Of a DNA stretch of 64,000 nucleotides, positions 17,284 to 26,169 are shown one piece after another. Source of the stretch: CAJMSU01 sp964650315. GTDB taxonomy: Bacteria; Bacillota_I; Bacilli_A; RF39; UBA660. How positions within the stretch are numbered: position 1 is the stretch's first letter; each line of letters begins with the position of its first letter. Location of the stretch: assembly GCA_964650315.1 (NCBI GenBank), contig CAZYQE010000005.1, positions 24,957-88,956 of the forward strand, written 5' to 3'. A program made the position numbers and the translations under genes. The notes under the pieces were generated by a model. That model was not told the DNA's origin and did not search any database. It saw only the letters and a list, made by a program, of their open reading frames with translations.

Positions 17284-18185
17284 TATTCAGCACCTACATT
17301 CTCATTATAATATTTTTCTCCCTTAAGCAAGAAATATGAATTAATAATTAATACACCATGTAATAAAACATTTATATACCATCTATTAAGTAAGATTAAA
17401 TAAGTCTCTCTTCCTAATAAATATTGAACTAACATAACCATTAAATAAAGCATTATACCAAATTGTAAAAATTGCTTATGGAATGTTGCTCTTTCAATTC
17501 TATCTCTATAAACACTCTCAACTAACATATCAATATCAAGTTGCATATTTTCTAAAGACTCAGCTGAATCTTTAGCACCTTCTTTTGTAATTTGTAAGAA
17601 TAGTTGATGCATGTTCTTAACAATATAATATGGATATTTCTCACTCATATATACAAGTGATTCATCTATACTACCATTTTTATATGCTAAATCTATCATA
17701 TGTTCAACATCACTTTTTACTGGATCTTCAAGTATTCCAGAATTTTTAACACCCTCTAAAGATTTTACAAAAGATTGAGTAGTTGCAAACTCCATAATAG
17801 TGTTTGATGTATATACCTGTATTTGTTCAAATAAGAATTCACTATATACTCTTTTACATCTTAAATAAGATAAATATGGAATAAATGATACTACAATAGC
17901 CATATATACAATACAAATTATTAAATTATAAAAATATAAATATGTAACAACTCCTGTAAATCCAGCCATAACAATAGCTTGAATTAAATATTGTCTAGGA
18001 GTATATTCTTGTCCCAATTGCTTAGTTTTTTCTCTAACCAATTTAAATGAATATGGCGCAAATTTATTATAAGCACCTTGTACTTGAGTTGTAATAAATT
18101 TTCCAACATTTTCACCTTGATAATTTCTATATAATACAAGGAAAGTAAATATTGCTATTAAAAATACCAATTCCAATACGTACAT
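17283..18185 (-). CDS. TadB-like inner-membrane platform protein
   Basis: This 300-residue protein has one helix at the extreme N-terminus and a helix pair (about 70-105). A cytoplasmic T2SSF-type domain (about 115-235; FEQIQVYTSNTIMEFATTQSF) and two C-terminal helices (about 240-295) follow. It starts 14 bases after the CpaF gene with an AAAGGAG site. With the TadC-like protein it would form the platform that the hexameric CpaF ATPase acts on. Sequence is divergent from textbook TadB; the call rests on topology and gene order. Confidence 0.75.
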   Translation of the reverse strand: MYVLELVFLIAIFTFLVLYRNYQGENVGKFITTQVQGAYNKFAPYSFKLVREKTKQLGQEYTPRQYLIQAIVMAGFTGVVTYLYFYNLIICIVYMAIVVSFIPYLSYLRCKRVYSEFLFEQIQVYTSNTIMEFATTQSFVKSLEGVKNSGILEDPVKSDVEHMIDLAYKNGSIDESLVYMSEKYPYYIVKNMHQLFLQITKEGAKDSAESLENMQLDIDMLVESVYRDRIERATFHKQFLQFGIMLYLMVMLVQYLLGRETYLILLNRWYINVLLHGVLIINSYFLLKGEKYYNENVGAE

Positions 18186-18199
18186 ATGAATTCTCCTTT

Positions 18200-19486
18200 C
18201 TAAGCAGTTGCTTTAGTTACAGGTTTTACTGCAGGTTTTGCAGGTGCAGCCTGTTTAGCAGGCTGTGCTGTAGCAGGTTTTGCTACTGGCGCTTTAGTTG
18301 GTGCAGTAGATACTGTAGGCTTTGCTGCAGCAGGTTGCACCACTTTAGGTTTAGCACCACCACTACTTTGTGGTTGTTGAACTTGTTTGTTTTGAACACT
18401 AGGTGCACTAACATCTCCAAATGGCTTATCATTAATATGTGAAGTGACTTCACTAATATTAATATTTTGATTTTCTAAATACTCAATTAAATGTGCACTT
18501 GGTTTGTTTAAAACAGGTTCACCATCAAATTGTTTTTGATAAATTATATGACTTTGTGGTTTATTATCTTCATCTACATAAAATTCAACAACTTCATCAA
18601 CTTCACGATGGAAACAACCCTTTTCTTTACTATAATAAGCCTTTATATGAACTCCTAATTGGATATATCTATATATAGTAGTTAAAAATTGATTTACATC
18701 TAAATCTGTCTCCATTAAACTGTAAAGACGATATGGTATAGCAGATGCTTTATCCGCATGAATTGTTGATAAAATATTATGACCTGATGATATAGAGTTA
18801 CGTACAGCAGAAACAGCTTCTGCACTACGAACCTCTGATAATAAAATCCACTTTGGATTCTGTCTCATACAAGTAACTAAAACATCAGTATAACTAGCAA
18901 CATTATTAGTCTTCATTGCAACAATATCTCTTTGTGGAAATATTTTATCTAAATGAAGTTCTAATGTATCTTCAATAGTTATAACTTTTTCATTTACTTT
19001 TGTATGACTAGCCAAGTATTTAACAAACTCAGTTTTACCAGAACCAGTTTCACCACAAACCATGATATTACAATGTCCTTCAACACATTTTATTAAAATA
19101 TCATGTATATCTTGAGTAAAATAATCATCTTTTATTAATTTTTCTTTCTCTAATCTTATTTTTGCTGGAGTCTTACGAATTACCATAGCTATTCCATTAG
19201 TTGCAATAGATTGATGTACAAAGTTAAGACGCAATTCGCTAGATTCAGCATCTAAAAAGGGTTTAGCATTATTGAAAGTTGTCCCCATTACGTTAGAGCA
19301 TTGAAAAGCAAGTTTTTCAATAAAATCTGGGGTAACTCCCTGTATCTCAACCCTTAAAGATCCTTGAGTTAGAGAACGCACCCAAATTTGACCACCATTG
19401 TCAAAAGAGATATCTGTGATATCATCATTATCCAACAATGCTCTTAAGGGTCCAAAATCTAACTTGTCAAATATATTTTCGTTCAT
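18200..19486 (-). CDS. cpaF: CpaF/TadA-type secretion ATPase (VirB11 superfamily) with Pro/Ala/Lys tail
   Basis: This 428-residue protein has an N-terminal domain (about 1-115), Walker A GETGSGKT (145-152), an Asp box VITIEDTLELHL, Walker B region KWILLSEVRSAEA and a His box SSGHNILSTIHADKA. These are the diagnostic boxes of the type II/IV secretion ATPase family. CpaF powers Tad pilus extension; the same superfamily includes VirB11, so it could also serve the T4SS half, since no separate VirB11 is present (inference). Residues about 360-428 are a low-complexity Pro/Ala/Lys/Gln tail that is not part of the core and not usual in CpaF. Confidence 0.92.
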   Translation of the reverse strand: MNENIFDKLDFGPLRALLDNDDITDISFDNGGQIWVRSLTQGSLRVEIQGVTPDFIEKLAFQCSNVMGTTFNNAKPFLDAESSELRLNFVHQSIATNGIAMVIRKTPAKIRLEKEKLIKDDYFTQDIHDILIKCVEGHCNIMVCGETGSGKTEFVKYLASHTKVNEKVITIEDTLELHLDKIFPQRDIVAMKTNNVASYTDVLVTCMRQNPKWILLSEVRSAEAVSAVRNSISSGHNILSTIHADKASAIPYRLYSLMETDLDVNQFLTTIYRYIQLGVHIKAYYSKEKGCFHREVDEVVEFYVDEDNKPQSHIIYQKQFDGEPVLNKPSAHLIEYLENQNINISEVTSHINDKPFGDVSAPSVQNKQVQQPQSSGGAKPKVVQPAAAKPTVSTAPTKAPVAKPATAQPAKQAAPAKPAVKPVTKATA

Positions 19487-19521
19487 CTAACCCATCTCCC
19501 TTTTTATTCTTTAATTCTTTT

Positions 19522-20334
19522 TTATTCTCCAGTCCATACTGTCCACTCATTAATCTTATCTTTTAACTCTGAACTACTAATTTCTAATTGTCCAGGTTCA
19601 TCTTTAAGACTTTCATTAGTTGGAACAGGTATTAATGAAGAATCATATGTTCTCAAATAACTAGCTTTCTTAAGTAAGATATAATAATCTTCAGGTAAAG
19701 CAAACACAATCATAGCTGGTGTTTTAGAATCATCTACATTAGAAAATACCGGTTGTCCACTACTATCTTTAACAGCTAGAACCTTAACATTTTCTATAAG
19801 TTTACCATACATGATTTTATCTGCATCTTTATTACCTTTAGCTATTTGTTCATCTGATAATTTATTTACAGCTTTTAAATAAATATCAATATAATTACCT
19901 GGATAAATTGAGTTACCATACGTAGTCTCCGTATCAACAGGCATATTATATAAAACATAACCTTTAGGATAATCTAATATGATATTAGCAGGTAATTGTT
20001 CTTTTTCAACAACATTCCTAGCATAAAATAGACTTCCTTCAGGAATTACTGTATCTGCATTAGAGTATTTATCAATAACATCAGCTTGATTTTTAATAAC
20101 ATCACCTTTTAACATTGATGGTGGTATATCCATAGTACCAACCATACTTTCAGTAATTTGTGTACCAGGCGATATAGTTTCCTTAGCATAAGGTACGCTA
20201 ATTGGATTAATAGCTGCTTTCACACGAGCATTATATGAAATATATAAAACTACAACAGCCAATACAACTCCTAAAACAGTTACTGTATTTTTATTACCTA
20301 ATAACTTTTTAATACCAGAATTTGCATTTCCCAT
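19522..20334 (-). CDS. CpaB/RcpC-like SAF-domain pilus assembly protein
   Basis: This 270-residue protein has an N-terminal membrane helix (about 18-33) and a SAF domain (about 45-120; PYAKETISPGTQITESMVGTMDIP, then GSLFYARNVV). A C-terminal domain containing YPGNYIDIYLKAV resembles the RcpC/CpaB second domain. CpaB in Tad systems is an extracytoplasmic assembly factor, and in Gram-positives it probably contacts the wall. It directly precedes cpaF, as in tad operons. GAGGGG lies just upstream of ATG 20334. Confidence 0.82.
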   Translation of the reverse strand: MGNANSGIKKLLGNKNTVTVLGVVLAVVVLYISYNARVKAAINPISVPYAKETISPGTQITESMVGTMDIPPSMLKGDVIKNQADVIDKYSNADTVIPEGSLFYARNVVEKEQLPANIILDYPKGYVLYNMPVDTETTYGNSIYPGNYIDIYLKAVNKLSDEQIAKGNKDADKIMYGKLIENVKVLAVKDSSGQPVFSNVDDSKTPAMIVFALPEDYYILLKKASYLRTYDSSLIPVPTNESLKDEPGQLEISSSELKDKINEWTVWTGE

Positions 20335-20349
20335 TTTATTCCCCTCTTT

Positions 20350-20790
20350 CTAATTCATTTCTCTTTTTATTTTACCAGCACAATATTGATCATAATGATA
20401 ATTTTCTTCTAATATTGCGTCTACAGTAGTATGTATAGGTGTAGACTCACCTTTAACCTTTAGTACAGTATTAGAATCAATTTTAACACTAGCTTTAGGT
20501 GGAATTTCACTTATATCGTAAAATCCAACTGTATATTCACGAGTATTATCTACTGTATCAGCAAATCTACAAAGAAAATTTTCTACAAATTTTTCTCTAT
20601 CAATTCTAAGCATACATGTTCTTCTATAGTAAGCAATATCTACTGCATCACTCATAGATGCTTCTGTTGTTTCCTTCAACAGGTAATAATCTAACTCACT
20701 ACCTGTTGAATAATTAGAAATAACATTTATCATTAATAACGCTACTAAACTTAAAAGTATAATACCAACTGTTAACATTGCCTTATTCAT
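20350..20790 (-). CDS. Single-pass pilin-like protein, possibly DUF5411
   Basis: This 146-residue protein has an N-terminal helix (about 4-24) followed by NYSTGSELDYYLLKETTEASMSDAVDIAYYR, a long amphipathic helix like that of pilin-like or TadE/TadG proteins. A small beta-rich outside domain with three Cys follows. The pattern reminds me of the DUF5411 family of Bacillota/Mollicutes, recalled rather than searched. It lies between the Cys-rich secreted protein and CpaB, separated by 10-15 bases, so it belongs to the apparatus. Function unknown; a minor pilin is the simplest reading. Confidence 0.6.
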   Translation of the reverse strand: MNKAMLTVGIILLSLVALLMINVISNYSTGSELDYYLLKETTEASMSDAVDIAYYRRTCMLRIDREKFVENFLCRFADTVDNTREYTVGFYDISEIPPKASVKIDSNTVLKVKGESTPIHTTVDAILEENYHYDQYCAGKIKREMN

Positions 20791-20800
20791 AATTTACCTC

Positions 20801-23515
20801 CTATTTAGCATACCTACTAATGCTATCTTTAGTACTACTGTTTATATAGTATTTATCAACATATTTTCCGATATCTCTAAGTAATCCTGATCTATATCTA
20901 TAAATACCATATTTATCAGCTGTTGTCTCAACTTTTCCCATAAATGTTGCATAATTTCCATTCTTACCACTAGCTGCTGTTGAGAAATTACGTATAGACA
21001 TTAGATTTGCCTTACTTAAAGTAAATTCATAATCTAGATTTGATTTATCATAAATAACCTTTTTACTTTGAATTGATTGAATTACAGATTTAATATTAAT
21101 ATCCGCTGTATTAGCAGCTTCAGTCCAGTTAAATCCTACATTAGTACCTGAATTATTCTCATTAGGGAATAAATTTGCCGTATCAACAATTCTAAACTCA
21201 AAGTCGTTTGCACCATCAGTAGTTGTTGTTTTATTACAATCACCAATACATGTACTTGTACATTTACTAGTCGTTTTATCACATTTATCTACTGTTGTTG
21301 TTTTACAACATCCAGTTGAATTAGGAACACATTCCTCATTTCTTATAGCATAGAAACAAGATATATCAAAATTCCATTTAAAGTGTCCAAAATCAATAGT
21401 TTTAGCATAAATATTATAATTTATATCTCCACCAGTATATTGACTTGAATTTCCATAGCATGTATTACCTAACTGATTCCATTGCCACCACTTATCATTA
21501 GTAGTTTGAGCATTTAATGGTAAACAGAATTTATTTGTTTCTTCTTTCCAACCATCATCAGTTTTGCTTGTATAAGAAATATCTCCTGTTTTATTATTAA
21601 TCCATGTTCCTGGGAATGACCACTCAGCTTGATACCAAACATCATTTGGATTTGATGTATAACATGATCTATCACCTTGTTTTGGCAATAATAATGTTGT
21701 ATCTTTATCAGTGTTTGTTGCTGTACAAGTTGAAGAACTAGATTCTTCTGGATTCTTAGAACATAAATAATCTTCTTTTTTAGTTGTCATAGGGAAATCT
21801 TTTTTCTTCATTTCTCCTTTAATTGAATAATAAGTACCTATAGTATAAGTAGATGTTGAAGTAGTACAATTTGCTTTAGCTGTACATAAATCAACTTTTT
21901 TCTTCCATGCTGCAACCGCTTTTTTGTAATCACGTTCTGCATGTGTATCATTTAAGTATTCGCTCTTACCATCACATTGTGTCCATTTACATGGCTCTGG
22001 ACAAGAACTACCTCCACGATACTGTGCTCTTATAAATCCTTCTTTTACATAATGATTTACAGTTTTAGATGTCCATTTTGGTTTATAATTAGCTAGTGTA
22101 TACCATCTTCCTTGAGTAGTACTAACATTCCATCTTACTTTACTATCATCACCAAGATAATAACATCCTGCTGAATTACCACATAATTCTTTATTTTTAT
22201 TTACTTTTTTAGTTTTATTATTCTTTTTCTTACTATTCTTCTTAGTATTTTTTACTTTAGTTACTTCAGCAGATGTATCTCTCATTGAAAGTGATTCATT
22301 AGAAGATTCACCATATACTTCTTCGTAACATTTATTACTACATTTCTTACTATATTTTCCTCCATCACATTTTTCTACACAATTATCAAATGCTACATTA
22401 GGACCAGCTTGATGTCTATATTTAATTGTTCCATTACAAACCGGTGATGGAACACAATAAGCATAGTTTTCTCTTCTAGGAATACTATTTTTATTAGGTT
22501 TAACATTACATTTTACATAACTAGTAACTTTAACTTGATATTCAAAACAAAGTCCTGCTTTTGAAGCAACCGGTGCTCCATATTCAACTTTTACTCTTTC
22601 AATACACTCTTGTTCACATACATTTAAGTTCTTTTCAGTTGACTTACTAGTATATTTTTTATTAGCACCATAATCATGTGTATAAGTAATAGTTGCCCCA
22701 TCTATTGGTTGTGTTTCACTAGTTTCAAAATATTTTTTATTTGCATAAATATAATTATTGTTACTATCTCTTGTTGTTTTAAGTTTAGAATTAGCATCAC
22801 ATATTAATTCTCCAACTTTTTTAACATCTTTCACATCAAATGGAGTTGGATTATGTGTTCCTAATTCTTCCCATTCAGCATAATAAGTATAATTATAATT
22901 ATTTGCTTTCTTATCTGCATACTCATACATGTCATTAGTCTTATCCTTTGGCATACCCTTGAAAGCATCACCTTGACTAGTAATCTCTTCAATTATCTCT
23001 AGAGTACCCTTAGCATCATAATACTTATCACAACTTAAAATCTTATCTGTAGCTTTATTATTTTTACCTATACAAACTCTATATTTACCTGATGTTTTAA
23101 CAACCCTTAAACCAATTCTAACATTACCATTAGAGTTTGCTTTAATATTTAAATCTTTAGAATGACCATTCTTAATTATATCTCCAATATATTTACCTGA
23201 TGTTTTACCATTGATAGAAGAAATTTTAAGTTCATCACCTTTACATCCATCTGCCTTACAAGCAACTTTAACCGTAAATACACCAGATTTTTTCTTAGAT
23301 ATATTAACATTGTAATAAGAATAAATATCATATTCTTCTTCCTTACAATAGTCTTTTACATCTTTATTATATTTTTTAGATCCTACTGTTTTATTATCAG
23401 AATAATTTTTAGTCTTATTTCCGATTTTACAACTCTTAGCTTCTACATTAACATTTATAAATAGAAAACTAATTAATAAAACAACCCCAAATAATATATT
23501 TCTATACTTTTTCAT
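20801..23515 (-). CDS. Large Cys-rich secreted protein, candidate adhesin
   Basis: This 904-residue protein has a signal peptide (about 1-26, ending NVNVEA) and roughly three dozen Cys spread in pairs. A dense cluster near residue 740 reads CCKTTTVDKCDKTTSKC. It has many Lys, Thr, Asn and Tyr, no membrane helix near the C-terminus and no LPxTG-type ending. I recognise no domain. The Cys content suggests a disulfide-stabilised extracellular structure, uncommon in Gram-positives. It overlaps the sortase gene by 14 bases and leads into the Tad genes. It may be a displayed stalk or tip protein (inference). Confidence 0.7.
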   Translation of the reverse strand: MKKYRNILFGVVLLISFLFINVNVEAKSCKIGNKTKNYSDNKTVGSKKYNKDVKDYCKEEEYDIYSYYNVNISKKKSGVFTVKVACKADGCKGDELKISSINGKTSGKYIGDIIKNGHSKDLNIKANSNGNVRIGLRVVKTSGKYRVCIGKNNKATDKILSCDKYYDAKGTLEIIEEITSQGDAFKGMPKDKTNDMYEYADKKANNYNYTYYAEWEELGTHNPTPFDVKDVKKVGELICDANSKLKTTRDSNNNYIYANKKYFETSETQPIDGATITYTHDYGANKKYTSKSTEKNLNVCEQECIERVKVEYGAPVASKAGLCFEYQVKVTSYVKCNVKPNKNSIPRRENYAYCVPSPVCNGTIKYRHQAGPNVAFDNCVEKCDGGKYSKKCSNKCYEEVYGESSNESLSMRDTSAEVTKVKNTKKNSKKKNNKTKKVNKNKELCGNSAGCYYLGDDSKVRWNVSTTQGRWYTLANYKPKWTSKTVNHYVKEGFIRAQYRGGSSCPEPCKWTQCDGKSEYLNDTHAERDYKKAVAAWKKKVDLCTAKANCTTSTSTYTIGTYYSIKGEMKKKDFPMTTKKEDYLCSKNPEESSSSTCTATNTDKDTTLLLPKQGDRSCYTSNPNDVWYQAEWSFPGTWINNKTGDISYTSKTDDGWKEETNKFCLPLNAQTTNDKWWQWNQLGNTCYGNSSQYTGGDINYNIYAKTIDFGHFKWNFDISCFYAIRNEECVPNSTGCCKTTTVDKCDKTTSKCTSTCIGDCNKTTTTDGANDFEFRIVDTANLFPNENNSGTNVGFNWTEAANTADINIKSVIQSIQSKKVIYDKSNLDYEFTLSKANLMSIRNFSTAASGKNGNYATFMGKVETTADKYGIYRYRSGLLRDIGKYVDKYYINSSTKDSISRYAK

Positions 23516-24323
23516 TTTCTACATCACCTTTCAACTTTCTTTCAATTTTTTTATATTTATTTGATTTATTAACACTATAATTAGTATATCTTTCTCCTTT
23601 TCTAACTAATCTAGCACTAACAACAAATTCACGCTCATCATCTGTACCAAACATTCTAGTACATGTAATTAAAGAAATAATTTTATCATTTTCGTTAACA
23701 TCTACACCAAAATCATAAATACTTTTTTTCTTTAATTTTTCTATATACTTTTGAAGTTGTTTTTTTGAATAATTACCATTATTATTAACATCTAAGTTAT
23801 ATTGATAATCAAAACCTACTGCAAAAATTTTATAAACATAATCTTTACCGCCTATAGTATACTGTATATATTTATTATCTTTAATAAAATTATAATATAC
23901 AAATGACATCAAATCATCAAATCTTGAAAATTCTTTCAACCCTACTTCTGGTTTAGCAGATAGATTTAATAAATTATGTCCCATTATACTAACTTTATTA
24001 AACAACTTTTCTTCTTTATTTAAATTCCACAAATAATTGTTTTTGCTAGCCATAGAATTCTCATCATCATCTAAATATGTAATTATAGGTGTATCTATAT
24101 TAGTTCCCTGAACTCTAAGCCATCCAATAGTTTTAAAATTATTACTATTATCTTTCTTTTTCTCTTCACTAATATTTTTAACTCTATTACTTTTCTCATA
24201 AATAACTTCTTTAGAAGATTCAAGTATAAAAGTTACACCTATAACAGAAAGAATTAAAAGTATAATTATTAAAATAATAACCATAACTTTTAATTTCTTT
24301 GTTTTTTTATTCTTAATGAGCAT
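23502..24323 (-). CDS. Class B-type sortase
   Basis: This 273-residue protein has an N-terminal signal-anchor (about 12-33) and a sortase fold. The catalytic His116 is in SIMGHN, Cys221 in SLITCTRMFG and Arg231 in DDEREFVV. The long helical insertion between the His and Cys blocks (about 120-215) and the TC-x9-R spacing fit class B. Sortases join surface proteins to peptidoglycan or to each other. None of the locus proteins ends with a classic sorting signal followed by a hydrophobic tail, so the substrate is unclear. The gene overlaps the Cys-rich protein gene, whose ribosome site lies inside it. Confidence 0.9.
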   Translation of the reverse strand: MLIKNKKTKKLKVMVIILIIILLILSVIGVTFILESSKEVIYEKSNRVKNISEEKKKDNSNNFKTIGWLRVQGTNIDTPIITYLDDDENSMASKNNYLWNLNKEEKLFNKVSIMGHNLLNLSAKPEVGLKEFSRFDDLMSFVYYNFIKDNKYIQYTIGGKDYVYKIFAVGFDYQYNLDVNNNGNYSKKQLQKYIEKLKKKSIYDFGVDVNENDKIISLITCTRMFGTDDEREFVVSARLVRKGERYTNYSVNKSNKYKKIERKLKGDVENEKV

Positions 24324-24354
24324 ACAAACATCACCCCAATTTGTTTTATAAAAA

Positions 24355-26160
24355 TTATTTAGTTATTGTATATGGATTATCTAATGTTCCTTTACCACTA
24401 ACAATTTTTATATTTTTATTTAAGTGTCCAACCAATCTAATTCCAAATTGATCATAATCACCGATATCTTCATTTAGTGGAACACCAACATCTGCCATAG
24501 CAGCTTTTATATTTTTGTTCTTAGATGAATTTCTAAACCAATATGATTCCATCTCTTCTTCTAAAAATTCACCTGCACTAAACATTTCATACATATCTGG
24601 TGCTGCAAAAGTAACATTATATCTCTTTGTATCCACTTCTTTTTTATAAGCTATTTTATTTTTATAAATAGGAACTTCTATTTCGTGTTTTACAAAATAT
24701 TTGTTTTTAACATATCTACTAGTTTTATTATTGATAAAGTATCCTATATTTCCTTTTTGGTTTGGATTATATAATTTTGATTCACTGTTTGTATCATAGA
24801 AAGTTGTAACTGACTCTCCACCACTCTTTAAATTGTTATTAGCAATCACCTTAACAGTACTATCATCTGCAACATCAATGATTCTCCATAGATAACCAGA
24901 ATATTTAACATATTCTCCAGTATATCTAGTATTTAAGTAATCACCACTTCTAGCTTTTTTAATATCTCCTATTGAATATGGTTTTTCAGAAGTACCATCT
25001 CCACCTTTAATTAATGTAGAACCCTTAATTGTTAAAACAGGTCTAATACCATAATTATATTTATTAGGGAATTTAGCGACTGTTTTACCATATTCTTCTC
25101 CTAAGAAATTATCCCTTGTAGTATATGATTCTTTATTATCATATTTATTAGCTGTCCATGATACTGAAGATGATTTCAAAAAGCTTTCTTTATTTTCTAA
25201 ACTTTTATTAATTTCATCTGTAGAAACTACATATGCTTTTTTCTTTCCTGTATATGAATCACACTTTACAGTATTTGTTTTACTATCAGTTAATTTCATA
25301 TTACAGTAATTATTTTCAACTATATATTCTTTAGATTTCTCACTTAAATGTTCATAGTAATAGTCTAACCATTTATCTATACCATTGTAATTAATATTAC
25401 TTATATCTTGATCAGCTATTACCTTAACATTCTTACCAGAATTACCAATTATTCTAAATAGCATCCCAGAAAAATAAATGTAATTAGCAGGATCTTCTCC
25501 TTGGTAGTATCCTAAATCATCAGTATCATTCTTAACTACATTTTTTAATTTAGATACAACTTTTACTGTTCTAGTCTTAACAGTTTTATTTCCAAAACTA
25601 TCAACAGCAGTATAAGTAACATCATAATTACCAACTTTTTTAGTATTTACTTGTTTAGAATTAATAGCGACATTATCTTTACTCATAGTTCCATCTGTAT
25701 TATCTTTAACAGACTTAACACCAAATTCAATATAGTCATCACCTTTATCTACAGAAATAACATCATCACCTTTTAATGTTATTTCTGGTCCTTTATGATC
25801 AACTAATGAATTCATAACACCACATTTTAAATAAACATAATATTTATCTTCACCATCTTTTCGTTTAACTTTAACCCAACTATCTGTAACTGAACATGAT
25901 TTATTAGTTATAGGCACTTCTAAATCATCTTTCAAAAATGATTTTGTATAAAGTGTTTGTAAAGAAACAGTACCTACTCTATTTCCAGTAGGACGTAAAT
26001 TTTGATTTACTTCAAAATATCTTTTAGCTGCCTTTAACATCTTACTTTCATTTGATTTAAATTTAATTATTGGTCCTAATATTAAAAACCAAACAAATAA
26101 TAATACAACTAATAAAACACCAACTCTTTTAACTAACTTAATTATTCTTTCTTTTTCCAT
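24355..26160 (-). CDS. Anchored surface protein: pilin-like head, Ig-like (DUF5011) domain, tandem DUF6273-like domains
   Basis: This 601-residue protein has a membrane helix (about 11-33) and a helical segment (LKAAKRYFEVNQ). A Cys89/Cys113 pair in a domain like that of the 429-residue protein follows. Then comes a bacterial Ig-like domain (about 122-205; GPEITLKGDD to KTRTVKVVS). Two related repeats of about 180-200 residues each have a YSGYLWRIIDV or FSGMLFRIIGN strand and end in G-I-R-P-V-L or G-I-R-L-V-G, then a G-G-D-G-T or G-K-G-T turn and a P-Y-[ST]-I sequence. It is the paralogue of the last gene in the locus. Likely a surface-exposed structural or binding protein; function unknown. 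Confidence 0.72.
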   Translation of the reverse strand: MEKERIIKLVKRVGVLLVVLLFVWFLILGPIIKFKSNESKMLKAAKRYFEVNQNLRPTGNRVGTVSLQTLYTKSFLKDDLEVPITNKSCSVTDSWVKVKRKDGEDKYYVYLKCGVMNSLVDHKGPEITLKGDDVISVDKGDDYIEFGVKSVKDNTDGTMSKDNVAINSKQVNTKKVGNYDVTYTAVDSFGNKTVKTRTVKVVSKLKNVVKNDTDDLGYYQGEDPANYIYFSGMLFRIIGNSGKNVKVIADQDISNINYNGIDKWLDYYYEHLSEKSKEYIVENNYCNMKLTDSKTNTVKCDSYTGKKKAYVVSTDEINKSLENKESFLKSSSVSWTANKYDNKESYTTRDNFLGEEYGKTVAKFPNKYNYGIRPVLTIKGSTLIKGGDGTSEKPYSIGDIKKARSGDYLNTRYTGEYVKYSGYLWRIIDVADDSTVKVIANNNLKSGGESVTTFYDTNSESKLYNPNQKGNIGYFINNKTSRYVKNKYFVKHEIEVPIYKNKIAYKKEVDTKRYNVTFAAPDMYEMFSAGEFLEEEMESYWFRNSSKNKNIKAAMADVGVPLNEDIGDYDQFGIRLVGHLNKNIKIVSGKGTLDNPYTITK

Positions 26161-26169
26161 AATATTCTC

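Noticed and set aside
18152..18442. Plus-strand frame rich in Cys, Arg and Ser opposite the cpaF end
   Set aside because: It is the complement of the Pro/Ala/Lys low-complexity tail of cpaF; it has no ribosome site and its composition mirrors that tail.
24355..26160. NPYTITK at the C-terminus as a class B sorting signal
   Set aside because: No hydrophobic segment and basic tail follow it, and the same P-Y-[ST]-I sequence ends the internal repeat, so it belongs to the domain fold.
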